From positions 1 through 15,188 of the forward strand of contig CAZYGI010000085.1 of assembly GCA_964647255.1 (NCBI GenBank): a DNA stretch of 15,188 nucleotides, written 5' to 3'. Under the pieces are notes generated by a model that worked only from the letters and a program-made list of their open reading frames with translations, had not been told where the DNA came from and did no database searches. Of the stretch, positions 7,386 through 13,008 are shown piece after piece (positions within the stretch are counted from its first letter, which is position 1; every line of letters starts with the position of its first letter). A program made the position numbers and the translations under genes. Source of the stretch: CAWJEL01 sp964647255 (GTDB lineage Bacteria; Chloroflexota; Anaerolineae; CG2-30-64-16).

Positions 7386-8242
7386 TTACTATACTCGTAA
7401 AATCCCTTCCCGCTCTTCTTGCCCAGATATCCGGCGCTGACCATCCGGCGGAGCAGCGGGGGCGCGGCGAAGCGCGGGTCCTTGGTCTCGGCGAACACTG
7501 CGTCCGCGATGAACAGGGTGGTGTCCAGCCCGACGAAGTCCAGCAGGGTGAACGGCCCCATCGGGTGGCCCAGGCCGAGGCGGATGCCGGCGTCGAAGTC
7601 CTCCCTGGTGGCGACGCCCCGTTCCAGTGCCTCGATAGCTTGCAGCAGGTAGGGGATCAGCAGCAGGTTGACGATGAAGCCGGGCGTGTCCTTGCTGACG
7701 GTGATCGTCTTGCCCAGGCTCTCGCCGAACGCTTTGGCGGTCTGGAAGGTCTCCTCGCTGGTGAGGAACGTGCGCACCATCTCCAGGAGGGCCATCACGG
7801 GCACCGGCTGAAAGAAGTGCAGCCCCAGCACCTTGTCGGGCCGCTTCGTGGCTGCGGCCAGCTCGGTGATCGCCAGCGAGGAGGTGTTGCTGGCGAGGAT
7901 CGCGTGGGGCGGCGCCACGGTGTCCAGCTCGGTGAAAATCTTGCGCTTAAGATCCAGGTTCTCGACCACCGCCTCGATGATCAGGTCGCAGTCGCCGAAG
8001 GCGTGCAGGTCGGTCGCGCCGATGATGCGCGCGCCCGCGGCGTCCCGGTCGGCCGCGGCCAGCTTGCCCTTCGCCACCGCCCGATCCAGCGAGCCGTGAA
8101 GGCGGGCGATCCCCGTCTCCAACAACTCCCGGTTGACCTCCCGCACGACCACGGTGTAGCCAGCCTTCGCACACACTTCTGCGATGCCCGCGCCCATCAG
8201 GCCGCAGCCGACGACACCCACGCGCGCGATTTGCTGCGTCAT
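7382..8242 (-). CDS. hbd: 3-hydroxyacyl-CoA (3-hydroxybutyryl-CoA) dehydrogenase
   Basis: Interconverts 3-hydroxyacyl-CoA and 3-oxoacyl-CoA with NAD(P), in fatty-acid degradation or butanoate/crotonate metabolism. The 286-aa single-function enzyme has the Rossmann motif GVVGCGLMGAGIA (G12, G14, G17) and IIEAVVENLDLK. The catalytic set is S121 (SNTSS), H142, E154 and N192 (DTPGFIVN), with spacing that matches the human enzyme's S137, H158, E170 and N208. One oddity is HFFQP in place of the usual HFFNP after H142. The C-terminal domain (from about 186) includes GHPMGPFTLLDFVGLD and GKKSGKGFYEY. A consensus AGGAGG (complement of 8249-8254) sits six nt before the ATG. It is followed by the aldo-keto reductase with a 4-nt overlap. 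Short-chain preference is inferred from similarity to Hbd/PaaH. Confidence 0.94.
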   Translation of the reverse strand: MTQQIARVGVVGCGLMGAGIAEVCAKAGYTVVVREVNRELLETGIARLHGSLDRAVAKGKLAAADRDAAGARIIGATDLHAFGDCDLIIEAVVENLDLKRKIFTELDTVAPPHAILASNTSSLAITELAAATKRPDKVLGLHFFQPVPVMALLEMVRTFLTSEETFQTAKAFGESLGKTITVSKDTPGFIVNLLLIPYLLQAIEALERGVATREDFDAGIRLGLGHPMGPFTLLDFVGLDTTLFIADAVFAETKDPRFAAPPLLRRMVSAGYLGKKSGKGFYEYSK

Positions 8243-8254
8243 TGCAAGCCTCCT

Positions 8255-8275
8255 GGTTGGTTAGTTGGTTGGTAA
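8255..8275 (-). repeat. CCAA-type tandem repeat in the 3-hydroxyacyl-CoA dehydrogenase leader
   Basis: Read on the minus strand, the leader holds the octamers ACCAACCA and ACTAACCA followed by ACC, directly abutting the AGGAGG ribosome-binding site. It is guanine-free and should be unstructured in mRNA. The same A/C-only octamer design, on the opposite strand, precedes the divergent MDR dehydrogenase gene. Confidence 0.7.
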
Positions 8276-8325
8276 ATGGATGATCTGTCTGCCGCCAGGG
8301 CGGACAAGCCGTGCCTTCGAGGCGC

Positions 8326-8354
8326 AGTATACCCGCTTTCGGAGTGTAAATCAA
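8326..8354 (-). promoter_or_regulatory. Sigma-70-type promoter for the dehydrogenase / aldo-keto reductase pair
   Basis: On the minus strand a -35 TTGATT (8354-8349) and a -10 TATACT (8331-8326) are separated by exactly 17 nt. Transcription would start near 8319, leaving a leader of about 77 nt. A small GC hairpin (8287-8305, CCGCC/GGCGG core) lies in this leader, before the CCAA-type repeat and the AGGAGG. This is the best promoter match in the window. Confidence 0.6.
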
Positions 8355-8406
8355 CTGGGAATCCCGGAGGCCGGTGCACACAAATTCCCTGAACCGATTT
8401 GGATGG

Positions 8407-8436
8407 TTGGTCTTTTACCTTGCCCTGTTGTAGAAT
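8407..8436 (+). promoter_or_regulatory. Candidate promoter for the MDR dehydrogenase
   Basis: TAGAAT (8431-8436) matches TATAAT at five of six positions. TTGGTC (8407-8412), 18 nt upstream, is a weak -35. Transcription would begin near 8443, just before the octamer repeats. The pair lies back to back with the minus-strand promoter, about 50 nt away, so a shared regulator could act on both. No clear operator is evident; the short palindrome CCGGAGGCCGG (8364-8374) lies between the two promoters. Confidence 0.4.
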
Positions 8437-8454
8437 GGCACGCAACTTGGCTGG

Positions 8455-8510
8455 ACCAACAAACCAGCAAACCAACAAACTAACAAACCAACAAACTAAC
8501 AAACCAACCA
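8455..8510 (+). repeat. A/C-only octamer tandem repeat in the MDR dehydrogenase leader
   Basis: Three 16-nt units lie head to tail at 8455-8470, 8471-8486 and 8487-8502, followed by a half unit at 8503-8510. Units 2 and 3 are identical (ACCAACAAACTAACAA), and unit 1 differs at two positions. Each unit is itself two similar octamers, giving about seven octamers in total. The array ends directly before CCGGAG, which holds the Shine-Dalgarno GGAG (8513-8516). The transcript strand has one G in 56 nt, so the leader should be free of structure. Confidence 0.9.
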
Positions 8511-8522
8511 CCGGAGTTCCCC

Positions 8523-9563
8523 ATGCGCGCAGTCGTTTTCTACCAGCACGGCGGCCCCGAAGTCCTGCAATACCGCGACGACATCCCGGCCCCGCAGCCC
8601 GGCCCTGGCGAGGTCTTGATCGCTGTCCGCTTCGCCGCGCTGAACCGGCTCGACAACTTCGTGCGGATCGGGTGGAAGGGCCTCGACCTGGCCTTCCCGC
8701 ACATCCTCGGCGCCGATTTCAGCGGCACGATCGCGGCATTGGGCGCGGGTGTGACCGGCTGGGCCGTCGGGCAGCGCGTTGTCGCCAACCCGACGCTCTG
8801 GTGCGGCGTCTGCCCGCAGTGCGTGGCCGGCTGGCACAATCGCTGCGACCGCTTCGCCATCTTGGGCGAGCACGCGCCCGGTGCGTATGCTGAGTTTGTC
8901 AGAGTGCCGGCGCGCAACCTGGTCGCGATCCCTGATGGTTGCCCCGACGACCTTGCGGCCGCGGCCCCGCTGGTCTCGGTGACGGCCTGGCACATGCTGC
9001 TTGTCGCGGGCCATCTGCGCGCCGGCGAATCGGTGCTGGTGGTGGGCGCGGGCGGCGGGGTTAACAGCGCCGCGATCCAGATCGCCAGGCTCGCCGGTGC
9101 GACGGTCGGTGTGGTGGCGGCCAACGCAGAGAAAGCGGCCAAGGCCTGGGCGTTGGGCGCCGATTGGACGGTGGATCGCGCGGCCGAGCCGAACTGGAGC
9201 AAGGCGGTCTACGCAGCGACAGGGAAGCGTGGGGCCGATATCGTTGTGGACAACGTCGGCGCGGCGACGTGGGGCAGCAGTCTCCGCTGCCTGGCGCGGG
9301 GCGGCCGGCTGCTGACCGTCGGCGGCACCACTGGTTACGAGGCGGCGGCGCCGGTCAACCTGTTGTTCGGCAAACACCTCAGCATCATCGGCAGCACGAT
9401 GGGCACGCAAGCTGATTTTGAGACGGTGATGGCGCAGGTGTGGGCTGGCAAGATCCGGCCCGCGGTGGATTCCGTGTTTCCGCTGGCCGAGTATCCGGCC
9501 GCGCTGGCGCGGATGATGGCCGGCGAAGGGTTCGGGAAGATCCTGGTGCAAGTGGCGGGGTGA
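8523..9563 (+). CDS. MDR-family zinc-binding dehydrogenase / quinone-oxidoreductase-like protein
   Basis: Medium-chain dehydrogenase/reductase using NAD(P)H on an unknown carbonyl, enone or alcohol. The 346-aa protein has the GroES-like catalytic domain (1-150). The Rossmann motif VLVVGAGGGVNSAAIQIARLAG starts at residue 171, with G175 to G179. The structural zinc lobe is intact (C94, C97, C100, C108; CxxCxxC-x7-C). The catalytic-zinc ligands are not: the usual GxCGxD cysteine is replaced (ALNRLDNF, 39-46) and GHE is GAD (63-65). This argues for a reductase without catalytic zinc, as in quinone oxidoreductases and enoyl/acryloyl-CoA-type reductases. GGAG lies six nt before the ATG. Its divergent partner is a 3-hydroxyacyl-CoA dehydrogenase, so a CoA-ester or short-chain substrate is a reasonable guess. 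Confidence 0.88.
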   Translation: MRAVVFYQHGGPEVLQYRDDIPAPQPGPGEVLIAVRFAALNRLDNFVRIGWKGLDLAFPHILGADFSGTIAALGAGVTGWAVGQRVVANPTLWCGVCPQCVAGWHNRCDRFAILGEHAPGAYAEFVRVPARNLVAIPDGCPDDLAAAAPLVSVTAWHMLLVAGHLRAGESVLVVGAGGGVNSAAIQIARLAGATVGVVAANAEKAAKAWALGADWTVDRAAEPNWSKAVYAATGKRGADIVVDNVGAATWGSSLRCLARGGRLLTVGGTTGYEAAAPVNLLFGKHLSIIGSTMGTQADFETVMAQVWAGKIRPAVDSVFPLAEYPAALARMMAGEGFGKILVQVAG

Positions 9564-9657
9564 TCCGTCGCGACCTCCAGGCCATTCTACGGTTAAGCTC
9601 TGGGGACCAGGACCCGCTTTCGCCGGTGCAATTCGGGCGGAGCTGGATTCCGAGCAT

Positions 9658-9735
9658 CCCTTCGACTTCGGGCTAGCGCTTTCCGCTCAGGGCAGGCTCC
9701 GAGCGGAGCAGTGTTGGCGAGGCGGGTTCGAAGGG
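9658..9735. repeat. Compound palindromic intergenic element
   Basis: The outer arms CCCTTCGA (9658-9665) and TCGAAGGG (9728-9735) are exact reverse complements. Inside, CCGCTC (9683-9688) pairs with GAGCGG (9701-9706), or alternatively GCTCC (9696-9700) pairs with GGAGC (9705-9709) around GAGC. The CCCTTCGACTTC...CTCAGGGCAGGCTC wording resembles palindromic intergenic repeats I recall being widespread in several phyla; that is recollection and not a search result. It occupies most of the 188-nt gap between the MDR dehydrogenase and the alpha/beta hydrolase. The rest of that gap shows no gene or clear promoter. Confidence 0.55.
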
Positions 9736-9751
9736 TCGGATCGAGGGACAC

Positions 9752-10741
9752 GTGGCAGCGTTGATTCCAGAGGTACTCTTGCAGCGCGTTGTGCTCACCC
9801 AGATTGCCGGGGCGGCGGGGGCGGCGGGCGGCGCGGCCTACTATTTCACCCACCCGCCGCGCGTGGTGGCGGAGCTGCCGCCCGATCTGGCCGAAATCGC
9901 CCAGGATGTCCGGTTGGACGCACCAGACGGTGTGCAGCTACACGCCGTCTGGCTGCCCGGTCGCAGCAAGACCAGCGATCAACCGCACGACCGGACGATT
10001 TTGCACGCCCACGGGTTCGGCGGCAGCGGTGGGCTGGTGCTGGCGCGCCGGGCGTTTTTTGAGCGCGGCGGCCTGCGGCTGCCCCATCTGCCGACCCAGG
10101 CTGCGCAGGCGAGCGCAGAACCGCTCTACGCCTGGCCGCTGGTGCGCGCCGGGCTGGCGCGGGGCTACAACTTCCTGCTGGCTGATGCCAGGGCGCATGG
10201 GAGATCGGGCGGCGTCTGGGACACGCATGGGCTGAAGCAAATGTCCGATCTGATGCGGTGGACGAAGTGGCTCCGCGAGACGTATGACCAGCTTTGGGTC
10301 GGCCTGTGGGGCCAGTCGTTTGGCGCCGCGGTTGGGCTGGCGCTGGCGACCCGGCCGGCCGGCGGCGGGTTCGATGCGATGGTGCTGGAAAGCGCACCGC
10401 TCATGGCTGCAGGCCTCTATTCGGGCGTCTGGCAGCGGCCCGTCTACCTGGCGCTGCAGCCGGTGCTGCGCCAATTGTCCAACCAGGAGCTGCTGCTGCG
10501 GCTGCAGCGGGAGCGCGTCTGGATGCCGACCCTGTTGATCCACGGCGCAGCGGATGCGACGGTGCCGCCGTGGCAGGGTGAGCGCGCGTATGCGTTGATC
10601 CATGACGCCGATGCGCCCGACCGCGCTGCCCTGTGGCTCGTTCCCGGCGCCGACCACCTGGAGTCGTTGGAGGTTGCACCGGACGAATACATCCGGCGGA
10701 CGCTGGATTGGTTCGATCAATGGTTCGGGAGGCCCGTTTGA
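9752..10741 (+). CDS. Alpha/beta hydrolase, probably membrane-anchored
   Basis: Serine hydrolase of the alpha/beta fold, acting on an unknown ester, lipid, peptide or thioester. In 329 aa it has a hydrophobic N-terminal segment (about 12-32, VVLTQIAGAAGAAGGAAYYF) that may be an anchor or uncleaved signal, then HAHGFGGSGG (85-94, oxyanion region). The nucleophile elbow GQSFGAA has S189, the acid is D268 (LLIHGAADATVPP) and the base is H302 (GADHLES): a complete triad. The GTG start at 9752 has GAGGGA upstream; no better start is available in frame. The 3' end overlaps the Lit-like gene as TTGA, so the two are translationally coupled. This placement hints at a role near the membrane, possibly on lipids; that is inference. 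Confidence 0.85.
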   Translation: MAALIPEVLLQRVVLTQIAGAAGAAGGAAYYFTHPPRVVAELPPDLAEIAQDVRLDAPDGVQLHAVWLPGRSKTSDQPHDRTILHAHGFGGSGGLVLARRAFFERGGLRLPHLPTQAAQASAEPLYAWPLVRAGLARGYNFLLADARAHGRSGGVWDTHGLKQMSDLMRWTKWLRETYDQLWVGLWGQSFGAAVGLALATRPAGGGFDAMVLESAPLMAAGLYSGVWQRPVYLALQPVLRQLSNQELLLRLQRERVWMPTLLIHGAADATVPPWQGERAYALIHDADAPDRAALWLVPGADHLESLEVAPDEYIRRTLDWFDQWFGRPV

Positions 10742-11430
10742 ACAAGGCTCTAGTTTTCATTTTGCGATGGCTGGTCGTCCTGGCCATGCCGGTCTTTGTT
10801 AGCTTGCTTTCGGCGCGGATCATGGTCAATCCCTGGTATGCGCGCTATGAGTACGCCAAGCCAGATTTCCCGCCCGATCCCTATGGGTTCACCCAGGCGC
10901 AGCGGCTGGACTTCGGCACCACCAGCATCAACTTTCTCAACTCGCCGCAGCCGCCGGAAGTCGCCGTGCGGATGCTGGAAGACCTGCGCCTGCCCGGCAC
11001 CGAGATGCCGCTGTTCAATATCTATGAGAACAGCCACATGGTGGACGTCAAGCGGCTGACCGATATCCTCTGGCGAGTGCTTTGGGGCGCGGCGGTCGTG
11101 TTGGCCGCCGGCCTCGTGCTCCTGCTGGCGCGCCGGACCACGCGGGCTCACGGCTACGCTGCACTCTTCGGCGGCGGGCTGCTGACCACCGGGCTGCTCA
11201 GCATGTTGATCGCGCTGGTCCTGCTGTCGTGGCGGTGGTTCTTTATCACCTTCCACGACATCTTCTTCAAGCCCGGCACATGGACCTTCGACTGGAGCGA
11301 TTCCCTCATCCGCCTCTTCCCCGACAAGTTTTGGTCGGATGCCGGCATCCTGCTGGTGGGCGGGGCGTGGGTGGCGGGGGTCGTGGTGATGGGGGTAGGA
11401 TACGTGTTGGGACGGCGGGCAAGGGCGTAG
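10738..11430 (+). CDS. lit: Lit-like membrane protein (DUF1461/TIGR01906), putative lipoprotein intramolecular transacylase
   Basis: In Firmicutes, Lit moves an acyl chain within diacylglyceryl lipoproteins to give the lyso form. This 230-aa protein has four predicted membrane helices (about 5-26, 112-132, 143-168, 203-224). It shows the family's patterns: NSHMVDVKRLTDI with H100, and FITFHDIFFKPGTW...LIRLFPDKFW with H173. The two histidines are 73 residues apart, close to the spacing I recall for the Bacillus Lit catalytic pair. The long first extracytoplasmic loop (27-110) also fits. The TTG start at 10738 is chosen for its strong GGGAGG (10727-10732); ATG at 10720 is the alternative. It overlaps the hydrolase and is 18 nt from the carboxylase gene. 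Family membership is fairly firm; transacylase activity is inferred. Confidence 0.75.
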   Translation: MNKALVFILRWLVVLAMPVFVSLLSARIMVNPWYARYEYAKPDFPPDPYGFTQAQRLDFGTTSINFLNSPQPPEVAVRMLEDLRLPGTEMPLFNIYENSHMVDVKRLTDILWRVLWGAAVVLAAGLVLLLARRTTRAHGYAALFGGGLLTTGLLSMLIALVLLSWRWFFITFHDIFFKPGTWTFDWSDSLIRLFPDKFWSDAGILLVGGAWVAGVVVMGVGYVLGRRARA

Positions 11431-11448
11431 AACGTGGAGCGTAGAGCG
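11427..11448 (+). repeat. Heptamer tandem repeat in the carboxyltransferase leader
   Basis: Three heptamers GTAGAAC (11427-11433), GTGGAGC (11434-11440) and GTAGAGC (11441-11447) fill the gap up to the ATG at 11449. The first overlaps the stop codon of the Lit-like gene. The middle one supplies the only Shine-Dalgarno-like GGAG (11436-11439), so here the repeat doubles as the ribosome-binding site. Confidence 0.65.
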
Positions 11449-12999
11449 ATGTCTCATCAAGAGAGAATCAACCGTCTTCGCGATCTGAAATATCGTTCCG
11501 GGCTGGGCGGCGGCGAGGAGCGGATCAAGCAGCAGCACAAGAAGGGCAAGCTCACCGCGCGCGAGCGGGTCGAGCTGCTGCTGGATAAGGGCAGCTTTGT
11601 TGAGCTGGATCGCTTTGTGACGCATCGCAGCCATGACTTCGGCATGGCCGAGCAGGCCTTCCTCGGCGACGGGGTGGTGACAGGCTACGGCACGATTGAT
11701 CGGCGGCTGGTGTACGTCTATTCCCAGGATTTCACCGTCTTCGGCGGCTCGCTGTCCGAGACGCAGGCCGAGAAGATCTGCAAGATCATGGAGCTGGCGA
11801 TGAAGAACGGCGCGCCGGTGATCGGGATCAACGATTCCGGCGGTGCGCGCATCCAGGAGGGTGTGCTCAGCCTGGGCGGCTACGCCGACATCTTCTTGAA
11901 AAACACCCTGGCGTCCGGCGTCATCCCGCAAATCAGCATGATCATGGGGCCGTGCGCGGGCGGGGCGGTCTACTCCCCCGCGATCACCGACTTCATCGTG
12001 ATGGTTAAAGACACCAGTTACATGTTCGTCACTGGCCCGGACGTGGTGAAGACGGTGACGCACGAGCAGGTGTCGTTCGAGGAGCTGGGTGGCGCGCTGA
12101 CGCACGCGTCCACCAGCGGCGTGGCGCACTTTGCGGCCGAGGGCGAGGAGGACGCCGTTTTCCTCGTGCAGAAGCTGCTGAGCTACCTGCCCGGCAACAA
12201 CCTAGAGGACCCGCCCTATCTGCGCAGCGAGGATGACCCGCTGCGCACGGACGAGGCGCTGGATGGCCTGGTGCCTGAAGAACCCAACCGCCCCTACGAC
12301 ATGCGCGAGATCGTCACCAAGATCGTGGACGACTGTGAGTTCCTGGAGATCATGCAGCACTGGGCCGGCAACATCCTGATCGGTTTTGCCCGGCTCGATG
12401 GCCGCAGCGTGGGTATCGTGGCGAACCAGCCGGCGATGCTGGCCGGCGTGTTGGACATCAACGCCAGCGTGAAGGCGGCGCGCTTCGTCCGGTTCTGCGA
12501 TGCGTTCAACATCCCGATCATCACCTTCGTGGACGTCCCCGGTTTCCTGCCCGGCACCGCGCAGGAGCACGCCGGCATCATCCGGCATGGCGCCAAGCTG
12601 ATCTACGCCTACGCCGAAGCCACCGTGCCCAAGGTCACGGTGACGGTCCGCAAGGCCTACGGCGGCGCCTACTGTGTCATGAGCTCCAAGCACATGCGTG
12701 GAGACATCAACCTGGCGTGGCCGTCGGCCGAGATCGCTGTGATGGGGCCGGACGGCGCAGTCAATATCATTTTCCGCAAGGAGATCGCCGAAGCGGCCAA
12801 CCCGGAGGAGATGCGCTCCCGCCTGGTGGCCGAATACCGGGAGAAGTTCGCCAACCCGTACGTCGCGGCCTCCCGCGGCTTCCTCGACGCGGTGATCGAG
12901 CCGCACGAGACCCGTCCTCGCCTGATCAATGCGCTTGAGATGCTCCAGAACAAGCGCGACACGAACCCGCCGAAGAAGCACGGAAACATACCATTGTAG
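11449..12999 (+). CDS. Acyl-CoA carboxylase carboxyltransferase (beta) subunit, PccB/MmdA type
   Basis: Transfers the carboxyl group from carboxybiotin to acetyl-CoA or propionyl-CoA. Its 516 aa match the PccB/AccD5 class, with fused N- and C-domains of crotonase fold. The first oxyanion region is INDSGGARIQEG, the biotin-side motif is MGPCAGGAVYSPAITDF, the second is FVDVPGFLPGTAQEHAGIIRHGAK, and KAYGGAYCVMSSKHM follows. The C-terminus KKHGNIPL is family-typical. Residue C409 (GGAYCVM) occupies the position where propionyl-specific enzymes have Asp and the Streptomyces acetyl-type enzyme has Ile, so substrate preference is open. The ATG at 11449 is preferred over a GTG five codons upstream, because it follows GGAG and gives the MSHQERINRL start. 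Biotin carboxylase and carrier genes follow at 9 and 4 nt. Confidence 0.95.
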   Translation: MSHQERINRLRDLKYRSGLGGGEERIKQQHKKGKLTARERVELLLDKGSFVELDRFVTHRSHDFGMAEQAFLGDGVVTGYGTIDRRLVYVYSQDFTVFGGSLSETQAEKICKIMELAMKNGAPVIGINDSGGARIQEGVLSLGGYADIFLKNTLASGVIPQISMIMGPCAGGAVYSPAITDFIVMVKDTSYMFVTGPDVVKTVTHEQVSFEELGGALTHASTSGVAHFAAEGEEDAVFLVQKLLSYLPGNNLEDPPYLRSEDDPLRTDEALDGLVPEEPNRPYDMREIVTKIVDDCEFLEIMQHWAGNILIGFARLDGRSVGIVANQPAMLAGVLDINASVKAARFVRFCDAFNIPIITFVDVPGFLPGTAQEHAGIIRHGAKLIYAYAEATVPKVTVTVRKAYGGAYCVMSSKHMRGDINLAWPSAEIAVMGPDGAVNIIFRKEIAEAANPEEMRSRLVAEYREKFANPYVAASRGFLDAVIEPHETRPRLINALEMLQNKRDTNPPKKHGNIPL

Positions 13000-13008
13000 G
13001 ATCCCCTT

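Noticed and set aside
8455..8510. CRISPR array
   Set aside because: Units are contiguous with no spacers and only 8/16 nt long; it is a simple tandem repeat.
8239..8511. Minus-strand open frame with repeated LVCWFVSLLVCWFV-like hydrophobic residues
   Set aside because: It is the reverse reading of the A/C octamer repeats in the divergent promoter region, overlaps both leaders and has no ribosome-binding site.
10750..12129. 459-codon minus-strand open frame opposite the Lit-like and carboxyltransferase genes
   Set aside because: Crosses two real genes and is His/Arg/Asp-rich without motifs; antisense shadow.
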